A stretch of 48,711 bases of DNA from Pelomonas sp. KK5 (lineage in GTDB: Bacteria; Pseudomonadota; Gammaproteobacteria; Burkholderiales; Burkholderiaceae_C): the NCBI RefSeq assembly GCF_001984095.1, contig NZ_LYVQ01000014.1, forward strand, positions 1 to 48,711. Direction: 5' to 3'. This document shows positions 8,786 to 20,344 of the stretch, in pieces. The notes under the pieces were generated by a model that made no database searches, was not told where the DNA came from, and was given only the letters and a program-made list of their open reading frames with translations. The translations under genes were made by a program, and so were the position numbers. Numbering within the stretch: the first letter of the stretch is position 1; every line of letters begins with the position of its first letter.

Positions 8786-9700
8786 ATGGCCTACCTGCAC
8801 GAACTGCTGCTGATCTGCAGCGAGGACGAGGTCGAAACCGTCAGCGATGCGCTGATGGAGGTCGAGGCCTTGTCCGTCTCCGTCGAGGATGCGGACGCCG
8901 ATACCGACGCCGAGCACGCGCTGTTCGGCGAGCCCGGCATGCCGGCGCCCAAGGCCGGCTGGCAGCGCTCGGTCGTCCGCGCGCTGTTCCCGACCGAGGC
9001 CGAGGCGACCGAGGCGGCGACGCTGATCCTCGCCCAGGACTGGGCGGCGGACGTGCATGTGCAGGCGATCCAGGCGGTCGAGGAGCAGGACTGGGTGCGG
9101 CTGACGCAGTCGCAGTTCAAGCCGGTGGAGATCACACCGGAGTTCTGGATCGTGCCCTCGTGGCATGAAGCTCCGGAACAGGCGAAGCAGGTGATGCAGC
9201 TGGACCCGGGCCTGGCCTTCGGCACCGGCACGCATCCGACCACCCGCATGTGCCTGCGCTGGATCGCCAATAACGCCCAGCCGTGGAATCGCGTGCTCGA
9301 CTATGGCTGCGGCTCGGGCATCCTGGCGATCGGCACCGCGCTGTTCGGCGCGAAGAACATCGACGCGGTGGATATCGACCCGGCCGCCGTCACGGCGACG
9401 GTCGCCAATGCCGAGGCGAACAAGGTCGGCGCTGCCATCCGCGCCGCGCTGCCCGACGGCGCGAGCGGCGAGTACCCGCTGGTGCTGGCCAACATCCTCG
9501 CCACGCCGCTGCGCCTGCTGGCGCCGCTGCTGTGCGCGCATCTGGCGCCGGGCGCGAGCCTGGTGCTGGCCGGCATCCTGGAGCGACAGGAAGACGAGCT
9601 GAAGGCGGCCTATGCGCCGTGGGTCCAGCTCGAGGTCAGCGACCGCGAGGACGGCTGGATCCTGATGACGGCCTCGCGCCCCGCAGTCAGCTCGGTTTGA
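8786..9700 (+). CDS. prmA: Ribosomal protein L11 methyltransferase
   Basis: A 304-residue SAM-dependent methyltransferase that trimethylates ribosomal protein L11. The N-terminal substrate-recognition domain (about 1-95, with the acidic SVEDADADTDAEHALFGEPG segment) is followed by the class I methyltransferase core. Core motifs include LDPGLAFGTGTHPTTRMCL, the SAM loop DYGCGSGILAIGTALFGA (near residue 174) and the NPPY-equivalent LANILATPL. This architecture is diagnostic of PrmA. The short spacing to accC implies co-transcription. Confidence 0.95.
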   Translation: MAYLHELLLICSEDEVETVSDALMEVEALSVSVEDADADTDAEHALFGEPGMPAPKAGWQRSVVRALFPTEAEATEAATLILAQDWAADVHVQAIQAVEEQDWVRLTQSQFKPVEITPEFWIVPSWHEAPEQAKQVMQLDPGLAFGTGTHPTTRMCLRWIANNAQPWNRVLDYGCGSGILAIGTALFGAKNIDAVDIDPAAVTATVANAEANKVGAAIRAALPDGASGEYPLVLANILATPLRLLAPLLCAHLAPGASLVLAGILERQEDELKAAYAPWVQLEVSDREDGWILMTASRPAVSSV

Positions 9701-9760
9701 GCGTTAGGGCAAGGCATGACCCTCTAGGACTCATGGTGAACATGGCATGATGCCGCCACC

Positions 9761-10909
9761 ATGAGTCTCGCCACCCGCTGCACCGCCTGCGGCACCATCT
9801 TCCGGGTGGTGCAGGATCAGCTGCGCGTGTCGGAAGGATGGGTCCGCTGCGGCCGCTGCGCCGAGGTGTTCGACGCCCGCGAGCAGCTGTTCGACATCGA
9901 CCGCGAGGCGCCGCCGCCGTGGCCGGCGATGGGCGCCGCGCCCGCGCCGGTCGTCATGCCGCCGCCACCACCGCCGCCGGCGCCGGTCTGGACCTCGGCG
10001 CCGACCCCGCTGTCCGCGCCACCACCGCCCGCGCCTCCTCCGCTCGCTCCGCCGCCGCCCGAGTTCGTCGCCGAGCCGGAGCCGCATCGTTTCCATGAGG
10101 AAGAAGAGGAAGATGCCCCGGTCGAGGAGGCACTCGCCTCGCGGATGGAACCCGAGTGGGTCGAGGAAGCCCAGCAGGAGGCGATCGAAAGTGCCGCTCC
10201 CGCACCGGAGCCGGTGGCGCCGCCGATGATGTCGGCGCTGGACGACTACGGGACCGACACCGTGCTGGCTCCCGGCCTGGCCGCAGCCGCCGAGGCCGCG
10301 CCGATCGCCGCCGAGCCGGCGGCCGAACCGCCCGCGACGGACAAGAAGCGCAGCAAGAAATCGAAGGCGAAGGACGCCACGTCCGATGCGCCGCCGATCC
10401 CCGAGTTCATGCGCCGCGCGCAACGCAGCGAGCGCTGGCGCCAGCCGCGCGTGCGCATCGCGCTCGCCTGCTGCGCGCTGCTGCTGCTGGCTGTGCTGGC
10501 GGGCCAGTTCGCCCTCCAGTTCCACAACGCGATCGTTGCCGTCTATCCGACCTCGAGGCCGGCGATGCAGTCCTTCTGCCAGACCGCCGGCTGCGAGTTG
10601 CAACCCTGGCGGCGCATCGACGTGGTCGGCGTCGAGGCCAGCGCGCTGAACCAGGCGGGACCCAACAACCAGTACCAGCTGAGCGTCAGCCTGCGCAACA
10701 AGTCGGGCCTGGAAGTGGCCACGCCCTGGATCGAGTTGAGCCTCACCGACGCCAGCGGCGCCACCGTCACCCGCAAGACCCTGGCCCCGACAGAATTCAA
10801 GGGCGGCAGACCATCAATGGTGGCGAACAGCGAGATGCCGCTGCAGTTGCTGCTGAGCACCGGCGACCAGCGCGTGGCCGGCTACAGCATCGAGATCTTC
10901 CACCCCTGA
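9761..10909 (+). CDS. Zinc-ribbon membrane protein (MJ0042/DUF3426 type)
   Basis: A 382-residue protein of a family usually found next to prmA in betaproteobacteria. The N-terminus holds a zinc ribbon with two Cys pairs (RCTACGTIFRV and VRCGRCAEVF, about residues 6-28). It is followed by a long Pro/Ala-rich and acidic linker (about 50-205), a basic patch, a single membrane helix (about residues 230-250, LACCALLLLAVLAGQFAL), and a C-terminal DUF3426-like beta domain (about 255-382). This topology puts the zinc ribbon in the cytoplasm and the C-terminal domain in the periplasm. Function is unknown; some relatives are loosely called thioredoxin-like or MJ0042 proteins. It starts 60 bases after prmA. 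Confidence 0.82.
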   Translation: MSLATRCTACGTIFRVVQDQLRVSEGWVRCGRCAEVFDAREQLFDIDREAPPPWPAMGAAPAPVVMPPPPPPPAPVWTSAPTPLSAPPPPAPPPLAPPPPEFVAEPEPHRFHEEEEEDAPVEEALASRMEPEWVEEAQQEAIESAAPAPEPVAPPMMSALDDYGTDTVLAPGLAAAAEAAPIAAEPAAEPPATDKKRSKKSKAKDATSDAPPIPEFMRRAQRSERWRQPRVRIALACCALLLLAVLAGQFALQFHNAIVAVYPTSRPAMQSFCQTAGCELQPWRRIDVVGVEASALNQAGPNNQYQLSVSLRNKSGLEVATPWIELSLTDASGATVTRKTLAPTEFKGGRPSMVANSEMPLQLLLSTGDQRVAGYSIEIFHP

Positions 10910-10942
10910 GCACCCAAGGCCCGCGCGCGGCCCCAACAGCGA

Positions 10943-11041
10943 CCGTTCGCCCTGAGCTTGTCGAAGGGGCTCTCCTGAGCCTGTCGAAGGGGGGTGATCG
11001 ACATGCACGACCCAGGGCTTCGACAGGCTCAGCCCGAACGG
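10943..11041. repeat. Triplicate inverted intergenic repeat (CTGAGC-TGTCGAAG type)
   Basis: Three copies of a short repeat lie after the zinc-ribbon gene. Copy 1 (10943-10969) contains CCTGAGCTTGTCGAAGGGG, copy 2 (about 10972-10992) contains CCTGAGCCTGTCGAAGGGG, and copy 3 (11015-11041) is inverted and reads GGGCTTCGACAGGCTCAG before CCCGAACGG. Copies 1 and 3 can pair over about 24 bases with a few mismatches, giving a long stem-loop. Elements of this consensus are widely scattered between genes in Burkholderiales and Xanthomonadales genomes and behave like REP sequences. The position at the end of an operon suits a mRNA-stabilising or terminating role. Confidence 0.8.
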
Positions 11042-11084
11042 CATTTCCTTGCGGGATGTCTTGTTTCTTGGGCGCGGTGGGCGC

Positions 11085-11108
11085 AAAAAAGCCCCGCCGA
11101 AGCGGGGC
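11085..11108 (-). terminator. Intrinsic terminator of the H1-like histone gene
   Basis: Read on the minus strand, GCCCCGC (11108-11102), a TTCG loop (11101-11098) and GCGGGGC (11097-11091) are followed by six Ts (11090-11085). It begins 19 bases after the histone stop codon. The 7-bp GC stem, stable UUCG tetraloop and T run make a textbook rho-independent terminator. Read on the plus strand the stem is followed by only three Ts, so it would act weakly in the other direction. Confidence 0.92.
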
Positions 11109-11127
11109 TTTGATTGAGCCGTGAGGC

Positions 11128-11703
11128 TCAGGGCTTGTTGCCGGTCGGGAAGGGCCAGGCAGCCTGCGGGCTCAGCGCCGTCTTGGCAGCCGGGGCAGCA
11201 GCGGCAGGCTTGGCAGCCGGGGCAGGCGCAGGGGCCGCGGCGGCCTTCGGCGCAGCAGCCTTCTTCGCAGCAGCCTTCTTGGCCGGAGCCTTGGGGGCAG
11301 CAGCCTTGGGAGCGGCGGCCTTCTTCGGCGCAGCAGCCTTCTTCGCCGGGGCGGCCTTCTTGGCAGGAGCAGCGGCCTTCTTGGCCGGTGCAGCCTTCTT
11401 CGCCGGAGCGGCCTTCTTGGCCGGTGCCGCCTTCTTGGCCGGAGCAGCCTTCTTCGCCGGAGCCGCCTTCTTGGCCGGTGCCGCCTTCTTCGCCGGAGCC
11501 GCCTTCTTGGCCGGTGCCGCCTTCTTCGCCGGAGCGGCCTTCTTAGCCGGAGCCGCCTTCTTGGCCGGAGCGGCCTTCTTGGCGGGGGCTGCCTTCTTGG
11601 CCGGAGCGGCCTTCTTCGCCGGAGCGGCGGCCTTCTTGGCGGCCGGAGCCTTCTTCGCCGGGGCGGCCTTCTTGGCCGGAGCGGCCTTCTTTGCAGTTGC
11701 CAT
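11128..11703 (-). CDS. H1-like histone (Lys/Ala/Pro repeat DNA-binding protein)
   Basis: A 191-residue highly basic protein made almost entirely of the hexapeptide AAPAKK in an unbroken central array of roughly 15-17 units. The ends are less regular, and the C-terminus is SPQAAWPFPTGNKP. The composition resembles eukaryotic histone H1 tails and the AlgP/HC2-like nucleoid proteins. Such proteins are expected to bind and condense DNA without sequence specificity. The coding strand is an 18-bp tandem repeat with third-base variation, which invites slippage or recombination and so copy-number variation between strains. An AAGGAG Shine-Dalgarno lies just before the ATG. A possible promoter lies at 11845-11874 and a strong terminator at 11085-11108, so the gene is probably a single transcript. 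Confidence 0.85.
   Translation of the reverse strand: MATAKKAAPAKKAAPAKKAPAAKKAAAPAKKAAPAKKAAPAKKAAPAKKAAPAKKAAPAKKAAPAKKAAPAKKAAPAKKAAPAKKAAPAKKAAPAKKAAPAKKAAPAKKAAAPAKKAAPAKKAAAPKKAAAPKAAAPKAPAKKAAAKKAAAPKAAAAPAPAPAAKPAAAAPAAKTALSPQAAWPFPTGNKP
11176..11690 (-). repeat. 18-bp tandem repeat array inside the histone gene
   Basis: The stretch repeats an 18-base unit (plus-strand form GCCTTCTTGGCCGGAGCG with variants cttc/cttg and gga/ggt). The units encode AAPAKK without breaking the frame, and the array is most regular from about 11350 to 11640. Alternating synonymous variants show that blocks larger than one unit have been duplicated. Copy number is likely to vary between isolates and to be mis-assembled from short reads. 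Confidence 0.85.
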
Positions 11704-11844
11704 TTCAGTTCTCCTTGATCAAGTGGAAAAAGCACCGCACGCAGCCGATCGATCTGCTGCCTTGCGGTTATTCATCGCTCGAATGTCACCCAGGAGGAGT
11801 GCTCCGATGCGATGAATCGGGGTGCGAGCCTGAACGCCAATGCT

Positions 11845-11874
11845 TCTATGGCAATCAGTCGTTCGGCTCGTCAA
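11845..11874 (-). promoter_or_regulatory. Candidate promoter of the histone gene
   Basis: On the minus strand, TTGACG (11874-11869) and CATAGA (11850-11845) are 18 bp apart in the 237-bp gap between nrdB and the histone gene. The -35 matches 5/6 and the -10 matches weakly. The gap is clearly less GC-rich than its surroundings, as expected of a promoter region. The call is tentative. Confidence 0.35.
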
Positions 11875-11919
11875 TCTTTATCTTGATCTCTTCTCTCTAA
11901 ACAAAAGGGAGTGAACCGT

Positions 11920-11935
11920 CTCGGCAACCGCCGAG
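11920..11935 (-). terminator. Weak hairpin after nrdB
   Basis: CTCGGC-AACC-GCCGAG forms a perfect 6-bp stem starting 5 bases after the nrdB stop codon. Read on the minus strand it is followed 10-20 bases later by a T-rich stretch (CCCTTTTGTTT). It could terminate nrdB transcription inefficiently, or simply mark the mRNA end. Distance to the T run is longer than normal. Confidence 0.4.
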
Positions 11936-11940
11936 CCTGC

Positions 11941-13125
11941 TCAATCCCAGCTCAGTGCGCCACCGGTCTGGTATTCGATGACGCGGGTCTCGAAGAAGTT
12001 GCGTTCCTTCTTCAGGTCAATCATTTCGCTCATCCAGGGGAAGGGGTTCTCTTCGTTCGGGAAGAGTTCCTCCAGGCCGATCTGGGTGGCGCGGCGGTTG
12101 GCGATGTAGCGCAGGTAGCCCTTGAACATCGAGGCGTTCAGGCCCAGCACGCCGCGCGGCATCGTGTCCTCGGCATAGCGGTACTCGAGCTCGACGGCCT
12201 TCAGGAACAGGGCCTTGATCTCGGCCTTGAACTCGGCGGTCCAGAGCTGCGGGTTCTCGAGCTTGATCTGGTTGATCAGGTCGATGCCGAAGTTGCAGTG
12301 CATGGACTCGTCGCGCAGGATGTACTGGTACTGCTCGGCAGCACCCGTCATCTTGTTCTGGCGGCCCATCGCCAGGATCTGCGTAAAGCCGACGTAGAAG
12401 AACAGGCCTTCCATCAGGCAGGCGAAGACGATCAGCGACTTCAGCAGCGTCTGGTCGTTGGCCGTGGTGCCGGTGACGAAGTTCGGGTCCATGATCGCCT
12501 CGATGAAGGGGATCAGGAACTCGTCCTTGTCGCGGATCGACTTGACCTCGTGGTAGGCGTTGAAGATCTCGCTCTCGTCGAGGCCCAGCGACTCCACGAT
12601 GTACTGGTAGGCGTGCGTGTGGATCGCTTCCTCGAAGGCCTGGCGCAGCAGGAACTGGCGAGCCTCGGGCGCCGTGATGTGGCGGTAGGTGCCCAGCACG
12701 ATGTTGTTGGCGGCCAGCGAGTCGGCGGTGACGAAGAAGCCGAGGTTGCGCTTGATGATGCGGCGCTCGTCTTCGGTCAGGCCGTTGGGATCCTTCCAGA
12801 GCGCGATGTCGCGGCTCATGTTCACTTCCTGCGGCATCCAGTGGTTGGCGCAGGTGGCGAGGTACTTCTCCCAGGCCCACTTGTACTTGAAGGGCACCAG
12901 CTGGTTGACGTCGGTCTGACCGTTGATGATGCGCTTGTCGGCGGCCTTCACGCGGGCCGACGAAGGGGTCGCAGAAGCGGCGGGGGAAGCAGTCGAAGAA
13001 GGAGTCGGCTGGGTCGCGGTCGCTGCGTGCATCGCGAGCGACGGGGAGGCATTGCCGAACGAAGCGTGGGCTTGTTGCGCTGCTGCGTTCGAGGACGGTT
13101 TCGTTTCTTCTTCCCAGACCAACAT
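11941..13125 (-). CDS. nrdB: Class Ia ribonucleotide reductase beta subunit
   Basis: A 394-residue radical-generating subunit that makes the tyrosyl radical used by NrdA to reduce ribonucleotides. The diiron ligands can be followed: D135 in [10 protein letters not shown]166 and H169 in [10 protein letters not shown], a Glu in LMEGLFFY, and Glu and His in [10 protein letters not shown]. The radical tyrosine is Y173, four residues after H169, so this is not a Tyr-less class Ic protein. The C-terminus (TGGALSWD) is short and acidic, as needed to dock on NrdA. An N-terminal extension of about 57 residues rich in Ala, Ser, Pro and Thr precedes the conserved part and looks disordered. It lies downstream of nrdA with a 234-bp gap that carries its own candidate promoter. 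Confidence 0.95.
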   Translation of the reverse strand: MLVWEEETKPSSNAAAQQAHASFGNASPSLAMHAATATQPTPSSTASPAASATPSSARVKAADKRIINGQTDVNQLVPFKYKWAWEKYLATCANHWMPQEVNMSRDIALWKDPNGLTEDERRIIKRNLGFFVTADSLAANNIVLGTYRHITAPEARQFLLRQAFEEAIHTHAYQYIVESLGLDESEIFNAYHEVKSIRDKDEFLIPFIEAIMDPNFVTGTTANDQTLLKSLIVFACLMEGLFFYVGFTQILAMGRQNKMTGAAEQYQYILRDESMHCNFGIDLINQIKLENPQLWTAEFKAEIKALFLKAVELEYRYAEDTMPRGVLGLNASMFKGYLRYIANRRATQIGLEELFPNEENPFPWMSEMIDLKKERNFFETRVIEYQTGGALSWD

Positions 13126-13146
13126 GGTGGACTTCCTATGCTTTGA

Positions 13147-13175
13147 ATTATCAGAGTGTTGTGTTGAAACACCAA
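13147..13175 (-). promoter_or_regulatory. Candidate internal promoter for nrdB
   Basis: On the minus strand, TTGGTG (13175-13170) and GATAAT (13152-13147) are exactly 17 bp apart, 22 bp upstream of the nrdB start codon at their nearer edge. The -10 matches 5/6 to the consensus; the -35 matches 3/6. It would place the start point about 15 bases before the ATG. It could allow beta-subunit synthesis independent of nrdA. I see no convincing NrdR box here. Confidence 0.45.
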
Positions 13176-13281
13176 GGACTTCTTGACATCAACGCCGCTT
13201 GCGCGTTGCCCGACCGCATCGGGAAGAAGGCCTCGGTGAGCAGTCGCCGATGGATGAGTTCGCCTGACTCGAAAACTCATG

Positions 13282-13342
13282 CATCGGCGTTTGAGCCGAT
13301 GAACACTGGGATCTCTCGCGCCGACGCGTTTGAGTCCCAGTG
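13282..13342 (-). other. Two hairpins in the nrdA-nrdB spacer
   Basis: CATCGGC/GCCGATG (13282-13288 and 13295-13301, 6-base loop) and CACTGGGA/TCCCAGTG (13304-13311 and 13335-13342, extended by three more pairs after a bulge) follow each other just after the nrdA stop. Neither is followed by a T tract on the minus strand. They may protect or process the mRNA between the two cistrons, which could set the alpha:beta ratio. Confidence 0.55.
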
Positions 13343-13359
13343 ATTTGACCGTTAGGCTT

Positions 13360-16269
<2,910 letters not shown>

Positions 16270-16402
16270 GAAGATTCCTCGTTCGGTCTGAAAGGTCAGC
16301 AGAAAAAGCGCTGCCCTGGGCGCGTCAGGCGCGCCTCGGGCGGGCGTCATTTCGTGGGTTTGTTGCGATTCGCTGGGAGCACTGCTTCCCTGCTCGGGCA
16401 GG

Positions 16403-16460
16403 CTGCAAGACGGTGGTCCGAAAGGTCCGACGGAGTGGACCGGGGGCAATGGTCTTGCAG
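16403..16460 (-). ncRNA. Candidate structured 5' leader element of nrdA mRNA
   Basis: Inside the long nrdA leader, CTGCAAGAC (16403-16411) and GTCTTGCAG (16452-16460) are a perfect 9-bp inverted repeat. It closes a loop that itself contains GGTCC (16415-16419 and 16424-16428), GGACC (16437-16441) and the small palindrome TCCG-A-CGGA (16426-16434), so alternative inner helices are possible. The element lies 30-90 nt after the predicted transcription start and about 135 nt before the ATG. It matches no riboswitch family I recognise; adenosylcobalamin riboswitches, known upstream of some nrd genes, have a different consensus. Biological role is inferred only from position and pairing. Confidence 0.4.
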
Positions 16461-16494
16461 CACTTCTTTGCCAGGGCTGAAGGATAGCATGAGG

Positions 16495-16541
16495 ACACTA
16501 TATATGTGGCATCGGGCACCTTCAAGCACTAGCCATAGCGT
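16495..16541 (-). promoter_or_regulatory. nrdA promoter with two NrdR boxes
   Basis: ACACTATATATGTGGC (16495-16510) matches the NrdR box ACACTATATATAGTGT at 12 of 16 positions, and GCACTAGCCATAGCGT (16526-16541) at 11 of 16. Their starts are 31 bp apart, the three-turn spacing typical of NrdR sites. On the minus strand a sigma-70 promoter TTGAAG (16525-16520), 17-bp spacer, TATAGT (16502-16497) is interleaved with them. One box covers the -10 and the other abuts the -35. NrdR, the dATP/ATP-sensing repressor of ribonucleotide reductase genes, is therefore very likely to control nrdA. nrdR itself is not in this window. Confidence 0.85.
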
Positions 16542-16809
16542 CCATGAGCGTGACGCGGATGTTGCAGAAAGTTAATGGAAACGCGGCCGGGCGGCCCGTT
16601 TTCCCGATGCCTTCTGGATGCCGCGGCGCGAACCCGCACCAGGCCTGCATCAGCGAGGCAAATCGCCCGCCAGGCCGCGCCAAATCTCGCTCTGAGGCCG
16701 ACTCGGGTCAGGTCTTGCCCGCTGCACGCTGTTCACCCTGTCGCTGGGTCGCCATTCTGCAACCGGGGAAACACCTGAGATCGCTAACGCTGAGTCTCGA
16801 CGGCGTCGT
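16542..16809. other. Gene-free spacer between nrdA promoter and pilR 3' end
   Basis: Together with the nrdA leader this gives a 540-bp gap. I see no open frame with a plausible start and codon pattern, no tRNA and no clear terminator. A GC-rich repeat GGCCGGGCGGCC followed by CGTTTTCCC lies near 16584-16605 and a small CGACG-G-CGTCG palindrome at 16798-16808 immediately follows the pilR stop. Neither is strong enough to name. Confidence 0.5.
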
Positions 16810-18266
<1,457 letters not shown>

Positions 18267-18270
<4 letters not shown>

Positions 18271-20075
18271 GGGGTGATCGGGTTGGGGAACAGGCGCAGC
18301 GTCAGGACGAATTCGTTGCCGCGCGCGGCGCGGCGGTGCTCAAGGCGCGCGCCGTGGCGCTCGCAGAGTTCCCGGCAAATGTACAAGCCCAGGCCCGAGC
18401 CACGGCTGCGGGTGGAGAAGAAGGGCTCGAACAGGTGGCGCTCCACCTCGGGCGGGATCGGCGGCCCGGCGTTGAAGACGAGCAACCGCGCCCAGCCGGG
18501 CTCGCCCTCGGCCGTGGCCAGCGTGACCTGCACGGTGCCCGCGCCCTTGTCGGCATGGCGCAGCGCGTTGTCCAGCAGGTTGACCAGCACGCGGCGCAGG
18601 TGCTCGGTCTCGAAGCTCACGACCAGCGGCTGCAGCGGCACGCTGCAGACCAGCGGATCGTCGGGGCCCGGCGGCAGGCCATTCGTGCGCGCCCAGTCCA
18701 GGCAGGTGCCGGCGACCAGCTCGCTCGCCTCGACCGGCATCGACTCCGGCGCCTGGCCCGGCGCCAGCTCCGTCACGTCGTCGACGATGCGCTTGAGCCG
18801 CTCGACATTGCTGGCCACCATGCGGGTCAGCTGCTGCGCACGCGGCTCCTCGGCCACGTCCTCGGCCAGCAGGGCATTGGCCTGGGCGATCGCGGCCAGC
18901 GGGTTGCGGAACTCGTGCGCGATGCCCACCGACACCCGGCCCATCGCAGCCAGCCGCTCCTGCTGGCTGCGCTGCTGGACGCGCCGCTTGTCCTCGATGA
19001 AGAGCAGGCAGACGTCCTCGGTCGTCTTGCCCGCGGCGCGCCGGCGGGTGAAGCGCATGCGCAGGCGCAGCGCACGCTGCTGGCCGGCGCCAATCAGCAG
19101 GGTCACGTCGCGCCCGCCCTCGGGCCAGGCGCCGGCGGCAAAGGCCTGCTCGACGGCGCCGACCAGCGGCTGCCAGGCCGGCACGCCGCGCAGCTGGAAC
19201 GGCGCCGGGCGCACCGGCTCGTCGCAGTCGGACAGCAGGCTGCGCGCCGCCGGGTTGGCCGCGCGCACGCGGCCGCGGCGGTCCACCACCAGCACGCCCT
19301 CCTGCATCTCCTCGATCACCAGCCGGTTCAGCTGCGCCTGCTGGCGCGCATATTCGAGGCTGCCGCGGGCGGCCCGCTCCTCGCGCCGCAAGCGCGTGGC
19401 CATCTCGTTGGCCAGCAGGCTGATGACGAAGAAGCCGGCGCCGACCAGGCCCGCCTCCGTCATGCGCAGGCCGACGTCGGCGCCGCCCAGCACCGACCAG
19501 CCCGCCACGCCCAGCATCAGCAGCGCCGCCATCGCCGCGGTGGCCAGCGCCAGCAGCCGCGGCGTCAGCACGCCGGCCATCAGCACCGGCAGCACGAACA
19601 GGGCGCCGTAGTTGATGCTGGCGCCCTGCCCCAGCGCATGCAGCACGCCGAACACGATCAGGTCCAGCCCGATGCTGGCCCACCACTGCGGGCTCGACAC
19701 CCGCGCCAGCGTCCGCACCGTGGTGCCGCGCTGCAGGCGCGGGAACAGCCACAGGGTCAGGGCTTGCACCGCATAGCCGATCACCAGCACCACGTTCCAG
19801 CGCGGCGCCGGCGCACCGAACCGGCCGGCCACCAGCAGCGCGAACACCAGCGCCACGCCCAGCGCCGCACGGGCCAGCAGGAAGGCGCGGAACAGGCGAA
19901 CGAAGGCGCTGTCCTCGGGCGTGCGCTCATTGCGCCGGCGCTCCTGCTGGAAGAAAAGCTGGGTGTCCAGCAGGCCGGAGCTCGGCGCCTCCCCGGCCTG
20001 GGGCTCGAGGATCGACTCGTCGACCGCGTCCGCATCCTGGCCCGGGCCGAACCAGGATTGCGCGGAGTCGCTCAT
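18267..20075 (-). CDS. pilS: Membrane sensor histidine kinase, PilS-like
   Basis: A 602-residue kinase. I start at the ATG at 20075 (MSDSAQSWFG), which overlaps the stop of the upstream PP0621-like gene as ATGA; 40 further in-frame residues upstream would be Arg-rich out-of-family sequence inside that gene. A cytoplasmic N-terminal tail is followed by about six membrane helices (about residues 62-215), a PAS-like segment (about 230-330), the H-box VGIAHEFRNPLAA with the phosphorylated His, and a C-terminal ATPase domain with N, G1 (GSGLGLYI) and G2 boxes. The six-helix plus PAS architecture is that of PilS. Its stop overlaps the pilR start. Confidence 0.86.
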
Positions 20076-20344
20076 GACGAGGACGATCCGCCGTGCGCCG
20101 CCTCGTAGGCCGCGCGATGGGCCGCGCCGCAGAACACGCCGCCGCGGCCGGGCAGCGCCTCGTCCTGCGGCAGGTGCAGGCCGCACTGGGCGCAACTGAC
20201 GATGGCCTTGGGCCTGGGTGGCGCCGGGGGCGGCGGGGGCGTATCCCGGCGGGCCTGCGCTTCGCCGCCGCCGCGCTGTCGCGCACCCAGCATGAAGAAC
20301 ACCAGGCCCAGCACGATGAAGAGCAGCAGGTACTTCATCATCAT
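20072..20344 (-). CDS. PP0621-family small membrane protein
   Basis: A 90-residue protein beginning with three consecutive methionine codons (20344, 20341, 20338); MKYLLLF from 20338 is the usual family start, so the true length may be 88. One membrane helix (about 3-19) is followed by a Pro-rich linker and a C-terminal Cys motif (CAQCGLHLPQDEALPGRGGVFCGAAHRAAY) that looks like a small zinc-binding treble-clef. The function is unknown. It sits between ccsA and pilS with overlapping ends on both sides, the usual place for this family in betaproteobacteria. Confidence 0.78.
   Translation of the reverse strand: MMMKYLLLFIVLGLVFFMLGARQRGGGEAQARRDTPPPPPAPPRPKAIVSCAQCGLHLPQDEALPGRGGVFCGAAHRAAYEAAHGGSSSS

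Noticed and set aside
11176-11690. Possible CRISPR-like or VNTR array
   Set aside because: Repeats are contiguous 18-bp coding units without spacers, so not CRISPR.
11114-11815. Plus-strand frame with repeated AAFFAGAAFLAG, resembling a membrane or antifreeze-like repeat protein
   Set aside because: It is the complement of the histone repeat array; the sense protein has a proper Shine-Dalgarno, conserved C-terminus and terminator.
13147-13170. Possible NrdR box before nrdB (ACACTCTGATAATTCA)
   Set aside because: Only about 6 of 16 positions match and no second box at the proper spacing.
16270-16449. Upstream start of nrdA adding 60 residues
   Set aside because: The extra residues do not look like family sequence and lie in the mRNA leader; the ATG at 16269 has a good ribosome binding site.
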